A DNA stretch of 64,000 bases from Sphingobacterium corticibacterium. GTDB lineage: Bacteria > Bacteroidota > Bacteroidia > Sphingobacteriales > Sphingobacteriaceae. The notes beneath the pieces are model-generated. The model saw nothing but the letters and a program-made list of their open reading frames with translations, was not told the origin of the DNA and ran no database searches. The translations under genes were made by a program, and so were the position numbers. The stretch spans positions 496,001 to 560,000 of the forward strand of contig NZ_SGIT01000002.1 of assembly GCF_004208525.1 (NCBI RefSeq), in the 5' to 3' direction. This document shows, one piece after another, positions 17,321 to 25,945 of this stretch; the stretch's first letter is position 1, and every line of letters starts with the position of its first letter.

Positions 17321-19089
17321 TACCAATTTGGATTTTGTCCTAGATTAGGGTTCATTATATAATCGTTTTCGGGAATCGGATATAAATACATGCGATCTTC
17401 CCAAATACGCGGAATCGTACGCATCCAGATTATTTCTCCGCTGTTGCCATTTTCGAGAATCATATTATTTGTTTGTCCATTTACTGTAGATGCAACATTG
17501 ACATACATGACACCGGTTTCGGGATTTGCTGGATTACTCGTCACAAACGCCACATCATTTTTCCCGTCACTATTAAGATCGTAAGCGGTATTCAATGCCG
17601 GCACATACATACCTTGCCAGGTTTCTTTAAATAATTCTCCTCTTCTCCACCGCACAACGTCATAAAACCGGTGCCCCTCCAAAGCCAATTCTATTCCGCG
17701 TTCGCGTCTCACTTCCAAAATTGCAGGATCGTCTATTCCTGGAAAATAGGCGCTGCGCAGGTAACTGTCTATGGTTGTCGGCTTCGAATCCAAGCCCCCC
17801 GTAATGCCCGCACGACGGCGCAATAATCCGATAGTACCTGCCCAGTCGGCATCGCTCATTTCTCCTAATTCCGCTTTTGCTTCCGCATAGTTCAGCAGGA
17901 CCTCTGCATAACGGATGATGGGAATATTGGTTGCATTTCTTACCCCTCCATCTAACGAAACATCTGCTTCCACCCATTTTATGGGCTGGTATCCTGTATA
18001 CGTATGGGAAAACGTAGGCGGGGTTAAAACAGGTTGTCCACCATTTACGCGCGTATAGCCAGCTGTCCGAATCGTCTGCTGTAACCGTTTGTCTCTACCG
18101 GTTGTTTCTTGTTGAAATGTTTGCGTTTGATACGCTGGATCATTGGTAAATGGCGTACCATTTATATTTAAATAGGTATGGATAAACTTACGGGTAAAAC
18201 TAAGTCGATCACCATAGGAAGCACTGGTATAATACCAATTGGCATCATGATAAACGCCGAGTTCCACACTATATGCTATATTAAGTATCGTTTCGTTATT
18301 TACTCCCTGCTGGATAAATAGATCCCGATAACTTGTTTCTGTGCTGGAACTGACCAGCGAATATTGCTGCGCATCCATCACGGCCTGTGCCGCAGTTGCC
18401 GCCTCTTCCAGCCAAAAATCAGCGGTAGATTTCAATCCTAATCCTTCGTGATATTTTCTAAATGTCCCCTCAAACAAACAAATTCTGGATTTAATGGATT
18501 GCGCAACTGTTTTCGTCATACGGGTCCGAGTAGGGTCCGATAGCGCAGTAATATGCGCTATGGCATAATCTAAATCCTTAAGTACTTCATTCATGACCAA
18601 TTCCCGCGGATCTCTGCCGCTCGTCAACAATTCGTCTTCTGTACTTAATGTACGATCTATCCAAGGTACGTTGCCAAAACGCTTAACTTTCTCAAAATAA
18701 AACAATGCCCGAAAAAGCCGCGCGATCCCGTTGTAGTTTTCTCGGATCTCTGTCGGCACATTTTCTGATATATTGTTTTCCAAAAAATAATTAATATTTC
18801 TCAAATCAGTCCATGTCCAACCCGTACTTTGGCGTGGACCAAATGCCCCTGCACGAAAGAAATTCGGAACATCTTTACGAGCGACAAAATCGCTCATGTT
18901 ATCTCCCCGGAGAATATCATTTGATGTGGGAAGAATTGTATAGAAAGAATTACTGTATAATTTTAGTCCTGATTCCGTATTAAATACAGCTTCCTTACTA
19001 ACTGTCGATTTAGGCTCTTGTTCTAGTTTGTTACAAGAAGAAGCAATAGCCACGAGACATAAATAAAATAAATACCTTTTCATATTCAT
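17320..19089 (-). CDS. susD: SusD/RagB-type glycan-binding lipoprotein, PUL 2
   Basis: This 589-aa SusD-family protein has a lipobox AIASSC (Cys19). Helical TPR-like segments include GIARLFRALFYFEKVKRFGN, and the C-terminal family signature is IIRYAEVLLNYAEAKAELGE, RRERGIELALEGHRFYDVVR, then YLYPIPENDYIMNPNLGQNP at the end. It follows its SusC by 4 bp and overlaps the EEP gene by one base. It should form the SusC/D import complex at the outer membrane. The ligand is unknown and depends on the unassigned 705-aa protein and EEP lipoprotein of the same operon. Confidence 0.95.
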   Translation of the reverse strand: MNMKRYLFYLCLVAIASSCNKLEQEPKSTVSKEAVFNTESGLKLYSNSFYTILPTSNDILRGDNMSDFVARKDVPNFFRAGAFGPRQSTGWTWTDLRNINYFLENNISENVPTEIRENYNGIARLFRALFYFEKVKRFGNVPWIDRTLSTEDELLTSGRDPRELVMNEVLKDLDYAIAHITALSDPTRTRMTKTVAQSIKSRICLFEGTFRKYHEGLGLKSTADFWLEEAATAAQAVMDAQQYSLVSSSTETSYRDLFIQQGVNNETILNIAYSVELGVYHDANWYYTSASYGDRLSFTRKFIHTYLNINGTPFTNDPAYQTQTFQQETTGRDKRLQQTIRTAGYTRVNGGQPVLTPPTFSHTYTGYQPIKWVEADVSLDGGVRNATNIPIIRYAEVLLNYAEAKAELGEMSDADWAGTIGLLRRRAGITGGLDSKPTTIDSYLRSAYFPGIDDPAILEVRRERGIELALEGHRFYDVVRWRRGELFKETWQGMYVPALNTAYDLNSDGKNDVAFVTSNPANPETGVMYVNVASTVNGQTNNMILENGNSGEIIWMRTIPRIWEDRMYLYPIPENDYIMNPNLGQNPNW

Positions 19090-19093
19090 AAGA

Positions 19094-22000
19094 TTAGAAG
19101 GTTAATGTGAGACCAAAAGAATAGCTTTTCAACATCGGATAGTTAAATCCGTCGCCTTGATTGGAGTCACCCAACAGCGTATCCGAATCTCCCGTGTTTT
19201 CTGGATCGATATTACCCTTGGTTATTTTAAACATCGGTGAATACGTGAACAGATTTTCGCCGGAGAAGAAAACAGACATCGATTTTGCCCTCATTTTCTG
19301 TACAACTGACTGTGGTAGCTTGTAGCCTACCTGCAAATTTTTCATCCGTACGTAAGCGATGTTTTGTAAGTAACGTGTCTGCGCTTCGCGTAGCGTTCCT
19401 CCTGCCGTCCACGCGAGATAGCCTGTATATCGCGGAAAATAAGCTTCGGGGTTGTCTTCTGTCCAGATATTACCCAATTGTGATACTAAAGGATGTCCAT
19501 ACGGCGCGTTATATTGTCCCCAGAAAGAATTTGATCCGCGGCTCGGATACCATGCCTGTTTACCTATTCCTTGGAAGAACGCCGAAACGAAGAAATTACT
19601 ATAATCTATGCCTAAGTTCAGTCCGAAGCTATACCGCGGAGATTCATTTCCGATGATGACACGATCACCGGGATTATCAACCGTATTTTCCCCATTATTA
19701 ATAACACCATCATTATTCACGTCCTTAAATTTAATATCCCCCGTTCTCCATACGCCCGATGCAGTCGTGTTGAAAAGGCGCTGATCAGGGGATGTACGAA
19801 TCTGATGCTCACTTGTAAAAAACCCGTCCGTGACGTAACCCCAAATCTCGCCTAGTGTTTGTCCTTCATAGTAATCGGTCAATAACCGTCTTTCATTATT
19901 GAATTTTAGAATCTTTGATCTGCTGTCGGCAAGTGTTGCCCGAATATCAAAATTCAGCGGCTTGTCCGCCACATTTATTTTATCTCTATAGTTGACCGTT
20001 AATTCAAACCCTTTAGTTTCTAAATCCGCGTAGTTACCCCGTGGAGAGGCTGCTCCAAACACAGCAGGCAGTTCTCTTCCGGCCGTAAACATATTGGTCG
20101 TTTTACGGGAATAAAAGTCCGCATTGATCATAACCTTATTCTTTAGCAGACTTAAATCAATACCATAATTTACGGTAGTCGCGGTCTCCCATGTCAGCCC
20201 ATCCGGTAAGACATTTGGAGCACTCGTACTCGCATTTTGCCTACCTTCTAATATCCTTGCCATTTGGCTAAGCGCCAATTGTTCTTGGAATACATAAGAG
20301 CTAATATTCCCATTACCTAATGATCCATACGAAGCCCGTACTTTAAAATCAGAAACAATAGCAGGATTAACTTTCCAAAACGATTCATTCGAAATCCTCC
20401 AACCAGCGGATATAGAAGGAAATAACGCATATCGCTCATGGGCCGGAAATTTAGATGAACCGTCATATCGGCCATTCACTTCCAATAAATAGCGATCGTC
20501 ATAAACATAATTGAATCGAAAGAAACCACCCAGAATATTCCATTGTTCATACCCACCGGTCGTCGCCATATAGTCCCCCAATGCCAGATTTATGTCTTCG
20601 GCATCTTCGTAAATTAAACCATTACGCTCCATGCCAATACGTTTGTAGGTGCTTAATTCATAATTATATCCTGCCAACGCTTTAAAATAATGTTTATCCG
20701 CAAATACCGTCTCATAGTCCGCATACAGATTACTGGCGATATATTGTGTATTACGTTGAATTTCTCGAATATCATTATATTGTTCTCCTAGATATTCTAC
20801 CACGCCCTGAATTCTGCTATACGGAACTGGAACACGTATCCGGTTTTCATTACTATTCGTATTCTGGTAAGTAAAATCTCCCCTGACATTTAGCTTATTA
20901 TCTAAAAATTTTGCGTGAAATCCCGACATTGTACGGATAATGTTTCGATCGTAATCCATTCCGTTTTTGCCATACACATAATCACCTACCGTATACGCTG
21001 CCGAATGTGTCAATGTACCGTCCGGATTAAACATGGGCACCATCGGATGTCCTTCCGCGACCATATTTCGCCATATACCACCGCCTTCTCCGATATTCAT
21101 GGGGATATGAAACAGATTTTTCGAAAACTCCGTGTTATTATGTATACTCAGCCAATCCGTTATTTCGATCGTACCTTTTGCCCGAATGTTATATCGCTTG
21201 AAATCGTCAGAATTATGTTTAAATAATCCCGGTTGCGTCAGATGACTGGCAGAGAATATATAACTCGTTTTATTGCTTTTACCGGAAATGCTTAGGTTTT
21301 GATTGACTGCATAGGTATTCTTTTTATATAAATCCGCCATCCAGTCATGACTATCGTAATAAATATACTCTCCTGTTGCCGGATCAACTTCCACCCTTGG
21401 AAGACTTGGATCTTCGGAGCGCCTTTTCAGCTCTTGGAGATACTCCTGCGAGAACCGCATGGTTTTATTGACATTTTGTGGATAGCTGGCGTAGTTGTTC
21501 CAGCTCGAAAATGCTTCGTTAAACATAGATGCCCATTGGTAACCATCGGTTACAAATTCGGGAATGTAAGTAGGGTCTTTTATGGCATAGTTACCACTGT
21601 AATTTATCTGCACCTGGTCTTCTGTTGGATTTTTTGTGGTGATAAGAACAACACCGAAGGCCCCTCTTGCACCATAAATAGCCGAAGAAGCGGCATCCTT
21701 TAGTACGGTAACAGATTCAATATCCTGTGGGTTTATTAATGCAGGATTACCTTCCACACCATCTATCAGAATGAGCGCAGAACCTCCTTGTCCGATAGAA
21801 GTTGTACCTCTGACATTAAAACCAGGTGATTGACTTGGGCGTCCATCTGCCGGTGTGATATTAAGATTGGCTACGACCCCTTGCAATCCTTGCGAGAGAT
21901 TGGTTATCGGTCTATTTTGCAGCGCTTCACTATCGATATAGTCGACCGCACCGGTAAGATTGCCTCTTTTCTGCGTACCGTATCCAACAACAACGACTTC

Positions 22001-22330
22001 TTCGATATTCGTATTTTCCCCCTCAAGAAAAACCGTAACCGGATTTAGGTTTTGAAAAGGTATTATTTGTGTTTGATAGCCGACCATCGAAATTTCGATA
22101 GAACCTCGATCAGACGTAACCACAAGGATAAAGCGACCATCAGCACCAGACTTTGTTGACGTGGCCGTTCCTGTTAATTTTATGGTTGCGCCTTCAATTA
22201 AGTTTTGATCGCTATCCTTTATCACCCCAACAAGTTTTTGTTGAGACTGCGCCCATGATATGGCCATGTTTCCAAGAAAACAAAAAGCACATATAAGACA
22301 CGTTATACTCCGTTTGAATTGATGTGTCAT
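19094..22330 (-). CDS. susC: SusC/RagA TonB-dependent outer-membrane transporter, PUL 2
   Basis: This 1078-aa protein has a signal peptide (…AISWAQ), a carboxypeptidase-like domain (GVIKDSDQNLIEGATIKLTG), a TonB-box-like EEVVVVGYGTQKRGN, and plug sequences SPGFNVRGTTSIG, LILIDGVEGNP and DAASSAIYGARGAFGVVLIT. The beta-barrel ends in SFGLTLTF. It imports the glycan fragment captured by the SusD 4 bp downstream. It is longer than the PUL 1 SusC, mostly in the barrel loops. It is the third gene of the operon, unusual because SusC is often first; two secreted proteins precede it. Confidence 0.96.
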   Translation of the reverse strand: MTHQFKRSITCLICAFCFLGNMAISWAQSQQKLVGVIKDSDQNLIEGATIKLTGTATSTKSGADGRFILVVTSDRGSIEISMVGYQTQIIPFQNLNPVTVFLEGENTNIEEVVVVGYGTQKRGNLTGAVDYIDSEALQNRPITNLSQGLQGVVANLNITPADGRPSQSPGFNVRGTTSIGQGGSALILIDGVEGNPALINPQDIESVTVLKDAASSAIYGARGAFGVVLITTKNPTEDQVQINYSGNYAIKDPTYIPEFVTDGYQWASMFNEAFSSWNNYASYPQNVNKTMRFSQEYLQELKRRSEDPSLPRVEVDPATGEYIYYDSHDWMADLYKKNTYAVNQNLSISGKSNKTSYIFSASHLTQPGLFKHNSDDFKRYNIRAKGTIEITDWLSIHNNTEFSKNLFHIPMNIGEGGGIWRNMVAEGHPMVPMFNPDGTLTHSAAYTVGDYVYGKNGMDYDRNIIRTMSGFHAKFLDNKLNVRGDFTYQNTNSNENRIRVPVPYSRIQGVVEYLGEQYNDIREIQRNTQYIASNLYADYETVFADKHYFKALAGYNYELSTYKRIGMERNGLIYEDAEDINLALGDYMATTGGYEQWNILGGFFRFNYVYDDRYLLEVNGRYDGSSKFPAHERYALFPSISAGWRISNESFWKVNPAIVSDFKVRASYGSLGNGNISSYVFQEQLALSQMARILEGRQNASTSAPNVLPDGLTWETATTVNYGIDLSLLKNKVMINADFYSRKTTNMFTAGRELPAVFGAASPRGNYADLETKGFELTVNYRDKINVADKPLNFDIRATLADSRSKILKFNNERRLLTDYYEGQTLGEIWGYVTDGFFTSEHQIRTSPDQRLFNTTASGVWRTGDIKFKDVNNDGVINNGENTVDNPGDRVIIGNESPRYSFGLNLGIDYSNFFVSAFFQGIGKQAWYPSRGSNSFWGQYNAPYGHPLVSQLGNIWTEDNPEAYFPRYTGYLAWTAGGTLREAQTRYLQNIAYVRMKNLQVGYKLPQSVVQKMRAKSMSVFFSGENLFTYSPMFKITKGNIDPENTGDSDTLLGDSNQGDGFNYPMLKSYSFGLTLTF

Positions 22331-22342
22331 GATTTAGGAATA

Positions 22343-23545
22343 TTAGAATTTAAAATGGATGTCATCTATATTAATCCGAGGTCTATTATTGTTGGCAAAC
22401 GGCAGGGATGTATTTACAATACGTATCCGTACATTTTCGCCTAATCCAGCGTTGACCTCGAAAACAGTTGTTTCTAATGAAGTGCCTGATTTATCTACTT
22501 CACCTGTGCCGATCGGTGTATATGTATTCCCGCCATCTCTTGATACTTCGACTGTAAATACGGTAGGATTCACGTTGCCCGTCTCGGCCGCGGCTGGATA
22601 GATGCCATGCGAAACAGCAACGGTCTTGATACCTTTTAGATCAAAATTCATAGCAATGATTCCGTTTCGATTATTATTACCGACAGTACCTTGTAAACGA
22701 ATACTTTGCCTTCCGTTTTTCGGATCCGCCGCGCTGGTTGCTGTTATACCGCCGTCAATTAACCAAGATCCTGTAATGAAGTTCATATTTTTCGAATCAT
22801 AATTTGTATTGGACGAGAGTTCGAAATCCTCCAAAAGTTCTGTAAGCCCCACTTGAATATCGGCTATGTTCCGAGGCATTAAAAAAACTTCGTCTCCAAT
22901 GATCCGGGCGAGACCTACCATAGATTCGACAAACAACGGGTTTGTCTCAACTGCGAAGACAGAGGCGTCACGAAATCTTGTTTGTATTTCTACAATCTCA
23001 TCATCAATCAATAAGTCGCCACTTAGCTTTGTGGATCCATTATCGGATATATTGATCTTATTCAGACGCACCAACAATGGCCCCCAATATTTACAATTCG
23101 TCATCAAAGTAGCTATGCTTACAATTTTGGGGGTGAAGTTATTACCGGAACTTTCTACCGTTATGTTATTTAGGCTTAAATCGGAAACCGTAAGCTCACC
23201 ATCCATGTATTTCAAAGTCGACTGCTCTAGATTGATCCGTACAATATCTCCCTGTTTGATGGCATCATTTTCTTCACGCAGTTGCAATAAAATAGCAGCA
23301 TCATCCGTGAGATCCTGCACGACGATGATATTACCTTCAATATTTTTTGATTCGTAGTCAGATGTCACTATTGCCCGAATCGCTGTCGTTCCAAACTTCA
23401 GATTGTCGTCGGTTTGGATTCGTCTCAGCGCGTATATACTCGATGGACTCGAAGTTTCATAATGAGGAATTTGAGCGTCATCTCTACACCCTGAGAATGC
23501 TGACAGCAGCAACAGCATTCCAAATAAAAGGTCACGTGTCTTCAT
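22343..23545 (-). CDS. DUF5689-domain lipoprotein, PUL 2
   Basis: This 400-aa lipoprotein has lipobox LSAFSGC (Cys20). Residues about 40-230 resemble DUF5689, an OB-fold-like module common in secreted Bacteroidetes nucleases and PUL lipoproteins (GTTAIRAIVTSDYESKNIEG, then LQLREENDAIKQGDIVRINL). Residues about 235-400 form a separate beta-rich jelly-roll-like domain (TELLEDFELSS… FTVEVSRDGGNTYTPIGTGE … RPRINIDDIHFKF), like carbohydrate-binding or adhesion modules. No catalytic residues are recognisable. It is 7 bp after the 705-aa gene and 12 bp before susC. A surface glycan-binding role is the likeliest reading, inferred from position. Confidence 0.75.
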   Translation of the reverse strand: MKTRDLLFGMLLLLSAFSGCRDDAQIPHYETSSPSSIYALRRIQTDDNLKFGTTAIRAIVTSDYESKNIEGNIIVVQDLTDDAAILLQLREENDAIKQGDIVRINLEQSTLKYMDGELTVSDLSLNNITVESSGNNFTPKIVSIATLMTNCKYWGPLLVRLNKINISDNGSTKLSGDLLIDDEIVEIQTRFRDASVFAVETNPLFVESMVGLARIIGDEVFLMPRNIADIQVGLTELLEDFELSSNTNYDSKNMNFITGSWLIDGGITATSAADPKNGRQSIRLQGTVGNNNRNGIIAMNFDLKGIKTVAVSHGIYPAAAETGNVNPTVFTVEVSRDGGNTYTPIGTGEVDKSGTSLETTVFEVNAGLGENVRIRIVNTSLPFANNNRPRINIDDIHFKF

Positions 23546-23552
23546 TGGTTAA

Positions 23553-25670
23553 TCAGTTTAATTTTAACATGTGTTGTTTTCTATTTTCAAATATTTCCTG
23601 AAATTTTTTGTTCTTTCCAATATCCTGTGTTGTATCCCAAAAGTTGGTCTGTTTAATATGTGACATTAACGAATTCAGTACCCAGCTTTGCGTCCATCCA
23701 GTTTGTGTTCCCCAAGGCCCCCAGCCCGAATCCGCATTGCTTGCCCAATAATCCCATCGATTAAAATCAAAGGCACGGAACCATGCCCCGTCAAGATCGG
23801 GGTGAACCTCACTTCGTACTTGCGCTTTAACAAAAAAACTGTTTATCTTATCTAATGATTTTTTATAGAGCGTATCCTGCGTTGCAGCAAGCGCTTCGTT
23901 TAATCCAAAGGAGGCATAATTTAACGTGTATAGCAGATCTGTAACTTCATCACCGTATTCAGAAATTAAAGGGGCTTCTTTCACACCATATTCTGCATTA
24001 CTTCTTACTTTATCGTATCGTCCTAAACCAACAATACCCAATCTTTCTTTGATCGCACCACACTCATCAAGATCCTGCAGCAAGGTATTAGCAACCATCT
24101 TAAGCCAATACCGATGCAATTCATTATCTTCAATCCGAACAAGCCAAGCCAAAGGCAATAACATCCTTGCATACTCCTGTTGGATACCATTCGTCCATTT
24201 CCAGACGGGAAAGTTCTCCATCGTCGTTTGAATAGCTTTAACCGCACGGGATTTGAGAGGTTCATATCCTGTTTTATCGTAAAGCCACAGGTAATTGGCC
24301 CAAAGCCAACATTCGTAATGAGGATGTATATTCGTTAATTCGCTATCAAAAAGTTCTTGCCAAGTCAACGTCTGCAATTTTGCATCTCTAAACCATGGGC
24401 CCCGAAAACCAGATTTTCCTGACGTACGAAAGTTGCCTAATATCCCTTCGATAATATAAGGGAAATACGTCTCTGTCTGTAAATTACTACTTGCCCCTAT
24501 CGTCGCCAGTAAAACACGCGCATTATCATCGCCGTAATAAGCATCAGGATCTGTCGTGGCCCAGCCGATAAGGCCGTATGATGTGCTTGCTGGATCGCTT
24601 CGCTCTCCACCGCGTAAATTTGATGCTTTATAAAGGTATTGCAATAGATTATCTGCTATGGAAGCATATTGTTTGTCATCTGTTAATAGGTATCCTGAAC
24701 TAAATGCAAAAGCCGTTTCTGCTTGGCAATCCGCCCTTATCCACCATCGAATAGGCTGCGTACCATCCTGATTAATATAAGAAGCATGCCCCTCCAATAT
24801 TCCGAGTGAACCATCTCCAACAGGACTCCTATCGGAAACAGGTGGAAAAACAACATCTTCCCCATTTTTTTTTGTATACTGCCCAACAATGTCTACCCAA
24901 TCTTCGTGAATTAACAATTTCGAATGCTGATACCATTGGAGACCCCTATTAATGGACTGCGTAAAATCTTCCGTATGAAGAATAGCATTCCTTTCGAATG
25001 TAGGCCTTACATCAACGTTTAAGATGAGCGTATCCACCTCAATTCCCACATGCCGAAAAACAAACTGCCATATCCTGTTCCAAACTTCCGTTGGCCCAAA
25101 ACGAGATTTCGGTTGATTGCTTAACGCCACACTTGAAACGAGGAACTGTCCTTCTTGAAACATTCCCGGATAGCTCTCGGTATCGGTAAGCCCATATTCT
25201 GCTTTATCAAATCCAGCTACCTTTGCGATACTCATTATAGAAGAAGGATGCGTATAACAATAAAAATATTGATCGTTTAGTGTGACAATACTCATCGGAG
25301 CGACACCAGCTATCGTATTGGAAGAAATAACCCCCCGTTCCAAATTGATTTTTTTTATTTCCGGCTTATCGCTCGTTAAATAGCTTGGATATTCTACATA
25401 AACTTTCAGTTCCCTATCCTTCATTTGATGAGCTTGTCGCTTCGAGATAGCTCCTGTCGTTCCAGCTAAAACCATCAGCCCATCACCTCGATTTGCGTTG
25501 GCTAATGCTTCATCTACTGTCTGATATTGCTTGTAAGATATTCCATTATCCGCTAATAGTCCTTGGAAATTATTCGTGTTCTGATCGGTTACCAACAACA
25601 GTTGCGCATACGTCATACAAGCAAACAACATAAAACTTATCGTCAAAAAAAACCTGTAATTGCTCTTCAT
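23553..25670 (-). CDS. Secreted protein with putative (alpha/alpha)-barrel glycosidase-like domain, family not recognised
   Basis: I do not recognise a named family for this 705-aa protein. It has a Sec signal peptide (LFACMTYAQ) and no clear lipobox. Residues about 22-200 resemble an alpha/beta GATase-like flap (LLADNGISYKQYQTVDEALA, then GDGLMVLAGTTG). Residues about 270-690 are helical and rich in Trp/Tyr/Asp: IRWWIRADCQAETAFAFSS, DAYYGDDNARVLLATIG, GFRGPWFRDAKLQTL and, near the C terminus, DLDGAWFRAFDFNRWDYWA and ADSGWGPWGTQTGW. Such spacing of acidic and aromatic residues is typical of (alpha/alpha)6 glycosidases or lyases. It is the first gene of PUL 2, directly behind the promoter, so it is probably the main depolymerising enzyme. 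This is inference. Confidence 0.7.
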   Translation of the reverse strand: MKSNYRFFLTISFMLFACMTYAQLLLVTDQNTNNFQGLLADNGISYKQYQTVDEALANANRGDGLMVLAGTTGAISKRQAHQMKDRELKVYVEYPSYLTSDKPEIKKINLERGVISSNTIAGVAPMSIVTLNDQYFYCYTHPSSIMSIAKVAGFDKAEYGLTDTESYPGMFQEGQFLVSSVALSNQPKSRFGPTEVWNRIWQFVFRHVGIEVDTLILNVDVRPTFERNAILHTEDFTQSINRGLQWYQHSKLLIHEDWVDIVGQYTKKNGEDVVFPPVSDRSPVGDGSLGILEGHASYINQDGTQPIRWWIRADCQAETAFAFSSGYLLTDDKQYASIADNLLQYLYKASNLRGGERSDPASTSYGLIGWATTDPDAYYGDDNARVLLATIGASSNLQTETYFPYIIEGILGNFRTSGKSGFRGPWFRDAKLQTLTWQELFDSELTNIHPHYECWLWANYLWLYDKTGYEPLKSRAVKAIQTTMENFPVWKWTNGIQQEYARMLLPLAWLVRIEDNELHRYWLKMVANTLLQDLDECGAIKERLGIVGLGRYDKVRSNAEYGVKEAPLISEYGDEVTDLLYTLNYASFGLNEALAATQDTLYKKSLDKINSFFVKAQVRSEVHPDLDGAWFRAFDFNRWDYWASNADSGWGPWGTQTGWTQSWVLNSLMSHIKQTNFWDTTQDIGKNKKFQEIFENRKQHMLKLN

Positions 25671-25690
25671 AATTGTCTATATCAACCATT

Positions 25691-25722
25691 CAAATTTATT
25701 AAATAGAATTTTTAATATCAAA
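25691..25722 (-). promoter_or_regulatory. PUL 2 promoter (TTTG-N20-TAnnTTTG)
   Basis: Read on the minus strand, TTTG at 25722-25719 is followed after 20 bp by TAAATTTG at 25698-25691, a full match to the Bacteroidetes housekeeping promoter. The start point would lie near 25684, giving a leader of about 14 nt before the ATG at 25670. The -33 element sits at the edge of the palindrome 25720-25743, so a bound repressor could block it. Confidence 0.6.
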
Positions 25723-25743
25723 ATTATTTTTAAAAATAAATTT
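25720..25743. promoter_or_regulatory. AT-rich palindrome overlapping the PUL 2 -33 element, candidate ROK operator
   Basis: The core 25724-25739 is a perfect 16-bp palindrome (TTATTTTT/AAAAATAA), extended by three more matching pairs after one mismatch. ROK repressors such as NagC and Mlc bind AT-rich palindromes with TTATTT/AAATAA-type arms. It lies between the divergent ROK gene and PUL 2. In AT-rich DNA some palindromes arise by chance. Confidence 0.45.
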
Positions 25744-25766
25744 TAATATAACAATCATTTTAAATT

Positions 25767-25785
25767 TATTTTATTTAATAAAATA
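25767..25785. promoter_or_regulatory. Second AT-rich palindrome between PUL 2 and the ROK gene
   Basis: This is a perfect 19-bp palindrome, with arms TATTTTATT and AATAAAATA around one T. It lies 23 bp to the right of the first palindrome (centres about 44 bp apart), as expected if two repressor dimers cooperate, but the AT content makes chance occurrence possible. Confidence 0.4.
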
Positions 25786-25945
25786 TCGAATACGAGAATA
25801 ACCATCCTAGTTCCGCATTTTTATTCATAAAAGGATTATCATAACAAAATATTTTTCAATACAACCTATCATCAGCATCATTTTTTGCTTTATTCTAGCT
25901 TTTACGCTATCAATTCAGTATAATTGCATTTCTAGGGATTGTCGG

